Source of the DNA: Campylobacter concisus
Lineage (GTDB): Bacteria; Campylobacterota; Campylobacteria; Campylobacterales; Campylobacteraceae
Direction: 5' to 3'
Length of the DNA: 52,230 nt
Assembly: GCF_002913225.1 (NCBI RefSeq)
Contig: NZ_PPAW01000017.1
Location: 1 to 52,230 of the forward strand
In this document: positions 1 through 8,714 of the stretch, one piece after another
Position numbering within the stretch: position 1 is the first letter of the stretch
Layout of the letters: each line of letters opens with the position of its first letter
Translations under genes and position numbers: made by a program
The notes under the pieces: generated by a model
Seen by the model: only the letters and a program-made list of their open reading frames with translations
Databases searched by the model: none
Told to the model about the DNA's origin: nothing

Positions 1-27
1 CCCAAACCCCTCGCACGTTAGAAGTTG

Positions 28-47
28 CTGTGCTACGCACAGGTTTT
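28..47 (+). terminator. Possible weak terminator hairpin at window start
   Basis: CTGTGC at 28-33 and GCACAG at 37-42 form a 6-bp stem with a three-base loop, followed by GTTTTG. It may end a transcript that begins left of the window. The T-run is short, so this is tentative. I see no gene in the first 143 bases. Confidence 0.3.
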
Positions 48-94
48 GATACGTAAAATTGCAATATCACATCAAAAGCTTAAATAAAATTTTA

Positions 95-100
95 TATAAT
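95..100 (+). promoter_or_regulatory. Predicted sigma70 -10 box (TATAAT)
   Basis: A perfect TATAAT sits 44 bases before the ATG at 144, preceded by AT-rich sequence and no clear -35 box, as is usual for Campylobacter housekeeping promoters. An AAGGAGG ribosome site at 135-141 precedes the ATG. Confidence 0.6.
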
Positions 101-143
101 CCCTCTTTTACAAAGGTATAGCGACTTTACAAAAAGGAGGCAA

Positions 144-584
144 ATGAGCGAGAAAAATCCAGTTTCAAATTTTACTTCTGCTGATGATGAGGTGCTTGCA
201 TTTTTGTCAAATTTGGGTCAAAAATGGCGCAAAAGCGATGATGTAGCAAATTTTATAGAGCGAAATTTTACCTTTGTCGGTTCAAAACCGCTTTTGCAAA
301 ACTTAAAAGATTATAAAACGGCTGATTATAAAAATTTTACTGATATTAAAAATTTTCTAAGCTCACTCACAAGCATTCAAAGCAAATTTTTAAGCAGCGA
401 GATAAGCTACGTCGGCGATGGTCTAACTAGCCTAGAGCTTAAATTTGTGCCTGAATGCTTTTATGATTTTTTAAAATTTATGGTTGAAAATGTCGCGCAA
501 CATCACTATTTTTGCAGCCAAAAAGAGGGTTGGATCTTGCTAGTTGCGATGGAGGGATATGTAGAATTGGGCGTTTTGCATTAA
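144..584 (+). CDS. Hypothetical protein, 146 aa
   Basis: I do not recognise this family. The protein is soluble-looking, acidic to neutral, without a signal peptide or membrane segment. It is rich in Phe, Leu and Lys and has a hydrophobic C-terminal stretch around residues 128-146. The ATG is supported by an AAGGAGG Shine-Dalgarno sequence 2 bases upstream and by a TATAAT box at 95-100, so the gene looks genuine and separately transcribed. It is followed by 154 bases carrying the promoter of the next gene. No function is proposed. Confidence 0.75.
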   Translation: MSEKNPVSNFTSADDEVLAFLSNLGQKWRKSDDVANFIERNFTFVGSKPLLQNLKDYKTADYKNFTDIKNFLSSLTSIQSKFLSSEISYVGDGLTSLELKFVPECFYDFLKFMVENVAQHHYFCSQKEGWILLVAMEGYVELGVLH

Positions 585-706
585 TAGATTTAAAATTATC
601 CTGCAAAGATAAAAATTCCGTCTATAAAAGTCCTAAAATTTAGCAAAAAAGTCAAATTTACACGCAAGCATCGCCTTTTGCTAGCAAAATTTAATCATTT
701 TTTTTA

Positions 707-712
707 TATAAT
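707..712 (+). promoter_or_regulatory. Predicted sigma70 -10 box (TATAAT)
   Basis: TATAAT preceded by a T-rich run (ATCATTTTTTTTA-like context), 26 bases before the ATG at 739. It likely drives the transporter gene and the closely packed genes after it. Confidence 0.6.
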
Positions 713-738
713 CCAAGTTTTTCACAAAGGTAGATAAT

Positions 739-2112
739 ATGGATAGAAAATCGTGGAGTTCAAGACTTACATATATTTTAGCTGTTGCAGGGGCTACGGT
801 CGGCTTTGGCGCGACGTGGCGGTTTCCTTACTTGGTCGGTCAAAACGGCGGCGGGGCCTATGTTCTCGTGTTTTGCATAGCGATGATAGTCATTGGTATT
901 CCTATGATTTTGGTTGAAAACGCCATCGGTAGGCGACTAAAGTGCAACGCCGTTGATGCATTTGGCGGCACGATAAATGGCAAAAAGATCAGCAAAAAGT
1001 GGCAGATAGTCGGCTGGATGGGGCTTGTTGGCGCATTTGGCATCATGGCTTATTATATGGTTATCGGCGGCTGGGTCTTAAACTATATCGCTCAAATTTC
1101 ATTTGGCCTGCTTGATCTCTCGCACATCGTGAGCTTTGAGCAAACGAGCGCATTTTACGAGCAAAATATCGTTAGCAACCCACTAGCCATCAGCTTTGCG
1201 ACTCTTGTTTTTGTTCTGGTTAATTACGCTATCTTGGTGCAAGGTGCAGTTGGCGGCATCGAACGCTCAGCAAAATATCTAATGCCACTGCTTTTTATCC
1301 TAATGCTCGTCATGATCGCTAAAAACATCACGCTTGAAGGTGCTATGGAGGGTGTGAAATTTTATTTAACGCCTGATTTTTCAAAGATAAGCTTAAAGCT
1401 TTTTGTCGATGTTTTGGGACAGGTTTTCTTTGCGCTTTCGCTTGGATTTGGCGTGATGATAACGCTTTCAAGTTTTGTGAAAAAAGACGAAGGGCTGGTT
1501 AAAATTTCTATCATCACAGGTATCTTAAACACCGTCATAGCCGTGCTTGCTGGCTTTATGATATTTCCGTCGCTCTTTAGCTACGGCGTCTCGCCAGATA
1601 GCGGTCCTAGCCTAGTTTTCAAGTCGCTTCCGATAGTTTTTTCACACATGCCCTTTGGCGGATTTTTCGCGGTGGCGTTTTTCGCGCTTCTTATGATTGC
1701 TGCGCTTACGACATCGTTACCGATATATGAAGTGATCATTACTACACTGCAAGAGAAATTTAAGATAAAACGCAAAAAAGCGATATTTTTAGTGCTTAGC
1801 GTCATCTTTGTGCTTGGGAATTTGCCATCACTTATGGCTACAAATTTGCTAAGCCATGTGAGCGTTTTTGGTAAAAATATCTTTGACGCATACGACGCGA
1901 TAAGTGCTACGATATTTTTCGTGCTGACCTCACTTGGATGTGCGATATTTGTGGGCTGGGTGCTAAAAGATGAGGCTAAAAAAGAGATCTTGCAAGGCAG
2001 TGAAAAATACGCAAAGCTTATAAATATTTGGTTTTTCTACATCAAATTTATCGTGCCTTTTGTCATTTTGGTGCTATTTATTAGTAGTTTTTACGACAAC
2101 TTTTTGAAGTAA
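739..2112 (+). CDS. Sodium-dependent neurotransmitter/amino-acid symporter family (NSS/SNF) transporter
   Basis: A 457-residue polytopic inner-membrane protein of the LeuT-like NSS family, expected to take up an amino acid or related solute with Na+. The family signature is clear in TM1: GFGATWRFPYL at about residues 22-32, then NGGGAY at about 35-40, followed by repeated hydrophobic helices to the C-terminus. Family members usually read GNAVGLGNxWRFP here; this protein has Ala at both Asn positions, one of which is a Na1 ligand in LeuT (see findings). The AAAGG Shine-Dalgarno at 726-730 supports the start. The substrate cannot be read from sequence. The next gene starts 3 bases after the stop. 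Confidence 0.9.
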   Translation: MDRKSWSSRLTYILAVAGATVGFGATWRFPYLVGQNGGGAYVLVFCIAMIVIGIPMILVENAIGRRLKCNAVDAFGGTINGKKISKKWQIVGWMGLVGAFGIMAYYMVIGGWVLNYIAQISFGLLDLSHIVSFEQTSAFYEQNIVSNPLAISFATLVFVLVNYAILVQGAVGGIERSAKYLMPLLFILMLVMIAKNITLEGAMEGVKFYLTPDFSKISLKLFVDVLGQVFFALSLGFGVMITLSSFVKKDEGLVKISIITGILNTVIAVLAGFMIFPSLFSYGVSPDSGPSLVFKSLPIVFSHMPFGGFFAVAFFALLMIAALTTSLPIYEVIITTLQEKFKIKRKKAIFLVLSVIFVLGNLPSLMATNLLSHVSVFGKNIFDAYDAISATIFFVLTSLGCAIFVGWVLKDEAKKEILQGSEKYAKLINIWFFYIKFIVPFVILVLFISSFYDNFLK

Positions 2113-2115
2113 AAT

Positions 2116-3234
2116 ATGCGCGAGCTTGTAAATTTTGATAGCGGTGAGCGTTTAGGGCTTAGCGTAGAGGATAAAGCTTTAGTGAGCGTGAGCTTAAAAG
2201 GTGGCAAAACAAAGCAGAGTAAAAAAGAATTTGCAAGCGAGCAAGATGCCAAAAAAGCCTGCGCGAAAAAGGAGTGGGAGAGCCTAAAAAAGGGCTTTAT
2301 CCTGCAAGATAGCGAGGCAAAAGCTGGCAAAGCGTGCTTACACGTTTATATCGGTGGTGGATACACTGGAGCACTCTCGTTTGCCAGCGTAAGAGATGAA
2401 ATTTATGTCTATAAAAGTGGCGGTCAAAAAGATGGCAGCATGCCTAGCGATATTTTAGTGAAGCTTGATCGAAGCGGCGCTATAAAAGAGCAGATCGCCT
2501 TGCCAAAGCCGCTTGCATGGCATGCCGAGAATGTAGGCGAAAATTTACTTTTAGACCTTGATCATGAAATTTACATTTTTGAGCCAAAAGAGGCTAAATT
2601 TCGCCAAATTTCAGCCGAGCAAAATGTTAAGAAAAATAGCGAGATAGCGAGCTTTATCTGTGCTTCAAATAATGTGGCAGTTTTTGGCATGTTTGGGCAG
2701 ATTTTTACCTTTTACGAGGGTAAAATTTCAATGCTTGGCGAGTATAAATGCAGTACAAAAAGCCACGTGCCGATACTCTGTGCGGCTCTTAGTGCGAATG
2801 CTAGCATGCTTGCGCTTTGCACCAAAGAGAACGAAGTGCAAATTTTAAACGCAAAAAATGGCGAAATTTTAAGTGAGCTAAGAGCCGAATTTGGCGCGCT
2901 TGATAAAATTTGTTTTTTGAACAAAAAGACACTTTTAGTTAGAAAGTATCTTGAAAACAAGCTATTTTGCCTTGATATAAAGAGCGCAAAAGTGACAAAG
3001 CAGCCTTGGATAAAGGACGAGTATTTAAGAGTGAGCGAGTTTTGCATTGACGCCGTAGCTGGCAAGCTTGTGGTTATTGATCAAAGCAGGGCATACGCCG
3101 CCAATCTAAAAAGTGGCGATGTGATGGCGGAATTTACGCTAGATCATGTCGTAAAGAGCTGTGAGGCTAAATTTATAGATGGCAAACTCGCAGTTAGAAC
3201 GGACTATGGTTGCTTTAGTCTTTATGAAATTTAA
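2116..3234 (+). CDS. WD40/propeller-like hypothetical protein, 372 aa
   Basis: No named family is certain. The first ~75 residues are rich in Lys, Ala and Ser. From about residue 75 there are repeated short strand-like blocks separated by turns (for example IYVYKSGGQ, EIYIFEPKE, QIFTFYEGK, VQILNAKNGE, LFCLDIKSAK), which suggests a beta-propeller of WD40/quinoprotein type. There is no signal peptide, so a cytoplasmic scaffold-like role is possible but unproven. It follows the symporter stop by 3 bases and precedes the M48 protease by 8 bases, so it is probably co-transcribed with them. Confidence 0.75.
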   Translation: MRELVNFDSGERLGLSVEDKALVSVSLKGGKTKQSKKEFASEQDAKKACAKKEWESLKKGFILQDSEAKAGKACLHVYIGGGYTGALSFASVRDEIYVYKSGGQKDGSMPSDILVKLDRSGAIKEQIALPKPLAWHAENVGENLLLDLDHEIYIFEPKEAKFRQISAEQNVKKNSEIASFICASNNVAVFGMFGQIFTFYEGKISMLGEYKCSTKSHVPILCAALSANASMLALCTKENEVQILNAKNGEILSELRAEFGALDKICFLNKKTLLVRKYLENKLFCLDIKSAKVTKQPWIKDEYLRVSEFCIDAVAGKLVVIDQSRAYAANLKSGDVMAEFTLDHVVKSCEAKFIDGKLAVRTDYGCFSLYEI

Positions 3235-3242
3235 GGGAGAAT

Positions 3243-4445
3243 ATGTTTTATACACTTTTATCTATTTATATTTTTTATGTGATTATTAAACTTTTTTTGG
3301 CGAATTTGCAGATCAGCTTTGTAAGGGCTGAAGCCAAAAAAGAGCCTGTTGTGCTTGAGGAGAGCGAATACAAAAACGCCGCAGTTGCCGCCGTGACAAA
3401 TCAAAAATTTGAAATTTTTAGCCTCATCTACCACGCCGTTATCTTCTTTGCGTGGATAAGCTTTGGGCTAAAAATGCTCTCAAACGCTTGCCTAAAAGAT
3501 GGCACTACGCTTGAAAATATCCTCTTTGTGATGAGCTTTTTACTGATTTCATCGCTGCTTGATCTGCCGCTAAGCATCTACGAGAGCTTTGTTAAAGATA
3601 AAAAACTTGGCTTTTCAAATATGAGTGCAAAGATATTTTTGGTTGATACTATAAAGTCGCTGGCTCTTATGCTAGTTTTTGGCTCGGCTTTCGTCTGGCT
3701 CGTGCTTCTTTGCATAAATTTCCTTGGCGATTTTTGGTGGTTTTGGGCGTTTTTGCTAAGTTTTGGCATCGCTTTAATTATAAATTTGATATACCCAACA
3801 CTCATCGCGCCTATTTTTAACAAGATGTCGCCGCTTGAAGATGGCGAGCTAAAGGGCAAGATAGAGGGTCTGCTCGCAAAATGCGGCTTTAAAAGTAGCG
3901 GCGTCTTTACCATAGACGCTAGTAAGCGTGACAACCGCTTAAACGCCTATTTTGGCGGGCTTGGAGCGACAAAGCGAGTGGTGCTTTTTGATACGCTCAT
4001 AAAAAAGCTAAGCACAGAGGAGATTGTGGCAGTTTTGGGGCATGAGCTTGGGCACTTTAAACATAAAGATATCCTAAAAATGATAGCGCTAAGTGCGGTA
4101 ATGCTATTTTGTCTATTTTTCATCTTTGGAAACGTTGGCGTAAGCGCATACGAGGCGATAGGGCTTGGGCAAAATGGCGCTAGCATTATCATCTTTTTGG
4201 TGCTTTTCTCGCCTATTTTTAGCTTTCTTTTTTCGCCGATCATCTCGCACTTTAGCCGTAAAAATGAATTTGGCGCAGACAAGTTTTCAAAAGAAATTTC
4301 AAACAAAACCGACATGATAAACGCCCTAACCAAGCTTGGCAGCGAAAACAAAGCGTTTCCAAAGTCGCACTGGCTTTACTCATTTGTCTATCACTCGCAC
4401 CCAAGCCTTTTTGAGCGGATAAATGAGCTAGAAAATGAGAGTTGA
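3243..4445 (+). CDS. M48 family membrane metalloprotease (CAAX-protease Ste24-like)
   Basis: A 400-residue integral-membrane zinc protease. Several membrane helices precede and follow the catalytic region. The zinc-binding HELGH is at residues 267-271 and a downstream RKNEFGAD block (about 334-341) supplies the third ligand Glu. The stretch SKRDNRLNAYFGG just before the active site is characteristic of Ste24-type M48A proteases. In bacteria these are thought to act in envelope protein quality control; prenylated substrates are not expected. A GGGAG ribosome site precedes the ATG. The 3' end overlaps prmC by 11 bases. Confidence 0.9.
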   Translation: MFYTLLSIYIFYVIIKLFLANLQISFVRAEAKKEPVVLEESEYKNAAVAAVTNQKFEIFSLIYHAVIFFAWISFGLKMLSNACLKDGTTLENILFVMSFLLISSLLDLPLSIYESFVKDKKLGFSNMSAKIFLVDTIKSLALMLVFGSAFVWLVLLCINFLGDFWWFWAFLLSFGIALIINLIYPTLIAPIFNKMSPLEDGELKGKIEGLLAKCGFKSSGVFTIDASKRDNRLNAYFGGLGATKRVVLFDTLIKKLSTEEIVAVLGHELGHFKHKDILKMIALSAVMLFCLFFIFGNVGVSAYEAIGLGQNGASIIIFLVLFSPIFSFLFSPIISHFSRKNEFGADKFSKEISNKTDMINALTKLGSENKAFPKSHWLYSFVYHSHPSLFERINELENES

Positions 4446-5247
4446 AGAGGCTCTAAAAGAAGCAAATTTAAGGCTAAAGCCACTTTGCGAGAATCCAAGC
4501 AGGGTGGCTAAAATTTTGCTCATGAGCTACCTTGATGTGAGCATCGAGTGGATATTTTTAAACCAAAAGAGCGAATTTGATGAGAGCGGCTACTTTGCCC
4601 TTGTAAAGCGCTTTGAAAGCTATGAGCCACTTGAGTACATTACCGGCAAGGCTGGCTTTTATGGGCTGGAGTTTGAGGTAGAAAGTGGCGTTTTGATACC
4701 GCGCCCTGAGACTGAAATTTTAGTTGATAAAGTGCTAGAGATCGCTAGCGGCTATAAAGCGCCAAAGATCGCTGAGATCGGCACTGGCAGCGGGATAATA
4801 AGCATCATGCTTGCCCTTAAAATAAACGCTAAAATAGTAGCCACTGATATAAACGAAAAGGCTCTAAAATTAGCTAAAAAAAATGCGCTTAAATTTAATG
4901 TAAGCGAGAAGATCGACTTTGTAAAGTGCTCTTATATCGATGAAATTTCAGGTGATATTGACATCTTGGTCTCAAACCCGCCATATATCGCGCGAGACTA
5001 TAAACTCGATAAATTTGTAATAAACGAGCCGCATGAGGCGCTATTTGGCGGTGAGATCGGGGATGAAATTTTAAAAAATATCATCCTTATCGCTAGAAAT
5101 CGCGGCATAAAAGATATCGCCTGCGAAATGGGCTATGATCAAAAAGCGAGCATGGAGATGGCGCTAAAATTTAATGGCTATAAAAGCACTTTTTACAAGG
5201 ACTTAGCGGGCTTTGACAGGGGCTTTTGCGCGAGATTAAAACTATAA
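4435..5247 (+). CDS. prmC: Peptide chain release factor N5-glutamine methyltransferase
   Basis: PrmC (HemK) uses S-adenosylmethionine to methylate the Gln of the GGQ motif in release factors RF1 and RF2, in the cytoplasm. The 270-residue length is usual. Visible motifs are the N-terminal helical domain, IPRPETE at 88-94, the SAM-binding EIGTGSG at 114-120, and the substrate-binding NPPY at 181-184, which is diagnostic for N5-Gln methyltransferases. The ATG lies inside the end of the M48 protease gene, indicating translational coupling. A membrane-protein gene follows after 10 bases. Confidence 0.95.
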   Translation: MRVEEALKEANLRLKPLCENPSRVAKILLMSYLDVSIEWIFLNQKSEFDESGYFALVKRFESYEPLEYITGKAGFYGLEFEVESGVLIPRPETEILVDKVLEIASGYKAPKIAEIGTGSGIISIMLALKINAKIVATDINEKALKLAKKNALKFNVSEKIDFVKCSYIDEISGDIDILVSNPPYIARDYKLDKFVINEPHEALFGGEIGDEILKNIILIARNRGIKDIACEMGYDQKASMEMALKFNGYKSTFYKDLAGFDRGFCARLKL

Positions 5248-5257
5248 AGGAGAGAGG

Positions 5258-5737
5258 TTGAGAAGTATCTATTTTTTACTATTAGCAGCGGTGATCGGCA
5301 CTGAACTAACGCTTGGAATTTTGGTCGCGCCAGTCATATTTTTCCCACAAAGCATAATAGGCGAGGGGGCGCTCACGCATTTTATGAGCGGACAGATGAT
5401 GACAAAGATATTTTTAAAATTTAACTATGTTTTGCTGTTTGTTAGCGCAGTGGTGGCGGTTAGCGAGCTCTTTGATCTAAGAAAAAAGCTCGCATTTTCG
5501 CTGAAATTTAGCACATTTATGCTTTCGTTTTTAAATTTAGCCCTAGCGCTAAGCTTTGTCTTTATCTTTACGCCTTTTATCGTGCAGGCTCAGGGCCTTG
5601 GCGCAGAGGCTACGCAGACAGCGGAGTTTGCCAAGATGCACAGCGCAAGCGAATATGTGATGAAAGTGATGCTTATTTTGCAACTCATTTTGTTCTTTGT
5701 GAAATTTAAGATCAGTCAAGATGAACACCAAGCCTGA
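5258..5737 (+). CDS. Small polytopic membrane protein, DUF4149-like
   Basis: A 159-residue protein with about four hydrophobic helices (near residues 4-24, 47-68, 80-106 and 137-152). The pattern resembles DUF4149 membrane proteins of Campylobacter and relatives, whose function is unknown. The predicted start is TTG at 5258, preceded by a GGAGAG ribosome site at 5249-5254; no in-frame ATG fits better. It lies between prmC and the ThrE-like pair, and its 3' end overlaps the next gene by 17 bases, so it is part of the same transcript. Confidence 0.8.
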   Translation: MRSIYFLLLAAVIGTELTLGILVAPVIFFPQSIIGEGALTHFMSGQMMTKIFLKFNYVLLFVSAVVAVSELFDLRKKLAFSLKFSTFMLSFLNLALALSFVFIFTPFIVQAQGLGAEATQTAEFAKMHSASEYVMKVMLILQLILFFVKFKISQDEHQA

Positions 5738-6503
5738 TATCCAAATCTTAACAAATTTCCTCGCCGAATACACGACAGCAATGGTGAGTGCTGGCACATA
5801 CACTGCGCGCGTAGAAAAGTGCGTCGACCGCATAGCTAATCACTACGGATACGACGTTAGCGTGACCATTTTCGTGAAGTATTTTACTATTAGTGTGATG
5901 GACTCACAGGATAACTCATTGCGCCGAACTTATGTGAGAAAGATCCCTTTAGGGCACGTTAGTTTTAATAGAATTTCCGAACTATCCTCGCTTAGTTGGC
6001 AAATTTTAGATGAGAGTTTGAGCTTGGATGAAGCTAAAGAGAGTTTTGATAGTGTGATGAGTGTTGGTGCGAATAAATTTGCTAGCTCGCTTATTTTAAT
6101 AAGCCTTGCAAATGCGGCATTTTGCAGACTTTTTGGAGGCGATGCTGGCTCAGTTGTTTGCATATTTTTTGCAACGCTTGTTGGCTACACTCTTAAATTT
6201 GCCCTTGCGAAAATGGGCGTAAATTTAAAAATTCAATACGTCCTGACATCCTTTGTCGTCTCATTTATCGCCTATCTTGGCGTATCTTACGGGCTTACGC
6301 ACACAAGCGATGTGGCGATAGGCTCGTCTGTGCTCTTTATGATGCCTGGCGTTTTTCTCATAAATTCAGTCTTTGACATCCTAAACGACAACACCCTTGT
6401 TGGCATTAGCAGAGCCATAAGCACGGGCATCCTCATACTTTGTATGGCTGTTGGCGTCTATATCACGCTAACGCTTAGCAGTGCGGAGATACTAAATGTT
6501 TGA
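5721..6503 (+). CDS. Threonine/serine exporter-like protein, large subunit (ThrE N-terminal type)
   Basis: A 260-residue protein of the DUF1212/ThrE N-terminal family. The soluble N-terminal part contains the family hallmark of a small domain with SAGTYTARVE near residues 20-29. Roughly five membrane helices follow, including IGSSVLFMMPGVFLINSV, with the conserved MPG-x5-NS typical of ThrE. With the next gene it would form a split transporter that exports threonine or serine; the substrate is inferred from the family only. The ATG overlaps the upstream gene by 17 bases. Confidence 0.85.
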   Translation: MNTKPDIQILTNFLAEYTTAMVSAGTYTARVEKCVDRIANHYGYDVSVTIFVKYFTISVMDSQDNSLRRTYVRKIPLGHVSFNRISELSSLSWQILDESLSLDEAKESFDSVMSVGANKFASSLILISLANAAFCRLFGGDAGSVVCIFFATLVGYTLKFALAKMGVNLKIQYVLTSFVVSFIAYLGVSYGLTHTSDVAIGSSVLFMMPGVFLINSVFDILNDNTLVGISRAISTGILILCMAVGVYITLTLSSAEILNV

Positions 6504-7011
6504 GCTTTTGAGCGAAACGCTTGTAGATGCTGGCTTTGCTGCGGTGGCTGGACTTGGCTTTGCCTATGCTAGCTCGCCTCCAAAAAGAACTCTCATATTT
6601 TGCGCCTTGCTCGCTGCATTTGCGCATGCTAGCCGCTTTTGGATCATGCAGATGGGATTTTTTAACATCAGTGTCGCAACGCTCATCGTCTCTTTTATGA
6701 GCGGAATTTTAGGCATGCTCTTTGCCAAACGGCTAAAGGTGCCAGCTGAGATCATCGCATTTCCAGCACTTTTACCGATGGTGCCAGGAGTTTTTGCATA
6801 TAAAGGGATATTGGCGCTTTTTTCATTTTTAAATGAGACAAGCATTGCTAAGAAAAACGAGTATTTGATTATATTTTTTGATAACGCTATCACGACCACG
6901 ACGGTTTCGCTAGCGCTTGGTGTGGGTGTTTCGGTGGTGCTTACCTTGTTTTATGATCAATCACTTACGATAACTAGAGGCGCTAAACGAGAGCCTAGCA
7001 AGAGCAAATGA
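6496..7011 (+). CDS. Threonine/serine exporter-like protein, small subunit (DUF3815 type)
   Basis: A 171-residue membrane protein with about five helices, corresponding to the C-terminal half of full-length ThrE. The block PALLPMVPGVFAYKGILAL near residues 93-111 matches the MVPG signature of this half. It overlaps the large subunit by 8 bases, as expected for two subunits of one transporter. The thioesterase gene follows 20 bases later. Confidence 0.85.
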   Translation: MFELLSETLVDAGFAAVAGLGFAYASSPPKRTLIFCALLAAFAHASRFWIMQMGFFNISVATLIVSFMSGILGMLFAKRLKVPAEIIAFPALLPMVPGVFAYKGILALFSFLNETSIAKKNEYLIIFFDNAITTTTVSLALGVGVSVVLTLFYDQSLTITRGAKREPSKSK

Positions 7012-7031
7012 AAATTTAAAGGAGCTTTGCA

Positions 7032-7421
7032 GTGAAGATAAGAATTTATTACGAAGATACCGATGCAGGTGGCATCGTCTATCATACAAATTATATTAAA
7101 TATTGCGAGCGAGCCAGAAGTGAGGCGTTTTTTGAAGCTGGGCTAAATTTCACAAAAGAGGGCGGATATTTTGTCGTTTCGGCACTTGAAGCTAAATTTC
7201 TCGCTTCAGCTGTGCTTGGCGATGAGGTTTTTGTAAGGACAAAGCTCATAGAGCTTAAAAAGGCAAGTCTTGTTTTAGAGCAAGAAATTTATAAATTTGA
7301 AGAAAAAGATGCCGAAAAAGTGCTCTTTAAAGCGACTATCACGCTAGCTTTTATGAAAGAGGGCAGGCTAGCAAAGATAGATGAGAGCATGAAAGCTTTT
7401 ATAAATGGGGTTAAATTTTAG
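7032..7421 (+). CDS. YbgC/FadM-family acyl-CoA thioesterase
   Basis: A 129-residue hotdog-fold thioesterase. The N-terminal YYEDTDAGGIVYHTNYIKYCERAR is the YbgC signature, with the Asp of EDTDAGG the probable catalytic residue and YHxNY following. The enzyme hydrolyses acyl-CoA or acyl-ACP esters; in the Tol-Pal context YbgC is linked to phospholipid metabolism, but no tol genes are present here. The start is GTG at 7032 with a GGAG site 8 bases upstream. The gene ends 12 bases from the convergent periplasmic-protein gene. Confidence 0.9.
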   Translation: MKIRIYYEDTDAGGIVYHTNYIKYCERARSEAFFEAGLNFTKEGGYFVVSALEAKFLASAVLGDEVFVRTKLIELKKASLVLEQEIYKFEEKDAEKVLFKATITLAFMKEGRLAKIDESMKAFINGVKF

Positions 7422-7438
7422 CAAGCAAAACTGCTAAA
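7417..7438. terminator. Small hairpin between convergent genes
   Basis: TTTAGCA at 7417-7423 and TGCTAAA at 7432-7438 form a 7-bp stem with an 8-base loop, spanning the stop codons of the thioesterase and the convergent minus-strand gene. There is no good T-run, so termination activity is uncertain. Confidence 0.3.
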
Positions 7439-8714
7439 TCCCGCTTGTGCTATTTTGCTCCTGCGAATTTACCTCATTAAAGTGATCGCTTTTTGTATCA
7501 TAAATTTTCACATCATATAAAACTTGTGAGCCCTCAACTCTCTCTGTAAAAATTTTGCTGGCATTTTTGTTTATAAAATTTGTATAGATATACTCCACTC
7601 CCAAGGCACTTGAGTAGCCGATCTGTGAGTATCTAAAATCAACTCCAAAAAGATCTCCAAGCCCTAAAAATCTCTCATCAAGCGAATTTAGCGAATTTGC
7701 CACAAAGAGGTTTTGTCTATCTCTTTGTGTGATGGCGCTAAAGATATTTGGCAAGAAATTTATCTGCGTGCTTAAAAGCGCGTAAGGCTTTATCTCGAAG
7801 CCTCTCATCTGTGTTGCTACAAGGGAAGCTTTAACTATAGGGATGTTTAAAAAGACGCTTGCGTTATCAAATTTAGACTTTTTGCTTAAAGTATCGTTTA
7901 AATTTATATCTTTGCCAGTGATCGAGCTCTCGTAGTAGTCGCTGCTTTGCATGCGTACATATTCATTTAGCTTTTGTGCTAGCGCGCTGCCATCGTCAAA
8001 GGCGACTATTTTTTCGTTGGCAAAAGCTAGCAGGGCTGAAATCTGCGCTTTGTAATCAACTCCACCAAAGATCAAATTTGGCTTTGGAGCTATCACAAAA
8101 GAGCTATGAACGCTTGGGATGTAGATGAGCTCGTTTGGCAAGATGAGAGAATTTACCGTGTTTGCGCCATTTTGAGTAAGGGCTGCTATGAAGTAGATAA
8201 ATCCCTCATTTCTAGCGTTTTGAAGCGCATTTTGAAGGCTAGGCAAACTCTCGTCGCTGCTATTTACAAATTTCACTTCGACATTTGCATCTTGCTTTAA
8301 GATGTAGCTTAGAATCGCGTTTGATACGACATTTGCGTATGATTTTATAACCTTTTGAGGGATGATGACTGCTATCTTATCGCTTGCAGCGAGTTTTAAA
8401 ACCATCTCTCCACCAAGCGAAGTGTAAAGGTCTAAAAGTGCCTTATCATCTATCTTTTCTGGTTCAAATCTCGCCATAAAGCTAGCTAACATATCGCTTT
8501 TTGCAAGCTCATTTAAGCAAGAGCTATCACAAAATTCTGGCTCTAAATTTATGTAAGTGATCTTTGCTGGCGGTATGCTTGAGAGGCTTTGATTTTTAGT
8601 GATGTTGCTTTCAAATTTTGCCTCAGTGATCTCGTCTTGCATCTCGCTTAAGGCTTCATTTTGCGCTGCAAAAAGGCTTACAAATATAACTAAAAAAAGA
8701 AAAATTCTTTTCAT
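7434..8714 (-). CDS. Periplasmic protein with a type I binding-protein-like core, 426 aa
   Basis: The N-terminus (MKRIFLFLVIFVSLFAAQ) is a signal peptide, so the protein is exported. From about residue 110 the alternation of strands and helices (KIAVIIPQKVIKSYANVVSNAILSYI; VEVKFVNSSDES; GFIYFIAALTQNG; LIYIPSVHSS; IVAFDDGSALAQKLN) resembles the type I periplasmic-binding fold seen in LivJ- and LpoA-like proteins. No ABC transporter genes are nearby, so it may not be a transport receptor. Remembered C. jejuni synteny places a 'putative periplasmic protein' at the same site. Its ATG overlaps the stop of the upstream UDG-like gene by 4 bases (ATGA), which implies coupling. Confidence 0.8.
   Translation of the reverse strand: MKRIFLFLVIFVSLFAAQNEALSEMQDEITEAKFESNITKNQSLSSIPPAKITYINLEPEFCDSSCLNELAKSDMLASFMARFEPEKIDDKALLDLYTSLGGEMVLKLAASDKIAVIIPQKVIKSYANVVSNAILSYILKQDANVEVKFVNSSDESLPSLQNALQNARNEGFIYFIAALTQNGANTVNSLILPNELIYIPSVHSSFVIAPKPNLIFGGVDYKAQISALLAFANEKIVAFDDGSALAQKLNEYVRMQSSDYYESSITGKDINLNDTLSKKSKFDNASVFLNIPIVKASLVATQMRGFEIKPYALLSTQINFLPNIFSAITQRDRQNLFVANSLNSLDERFLGLGDLFGVDFRYSQIGYSSALGVEYIYTNFINKNASKIFTERVEGSQVLYDVKIYDTKSDHFNEVNSQEQNSTSGI

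Noticed and set aside
2712-3065. 117-codon open frame on the minus strand inside the propeller-like gene, and many similar antisense frames across the window
   Set aside because: They lack ribosome sites, have hydrophobic or Ser-rich shadow composition, and lie fully inside well-supported genes on the other strand.
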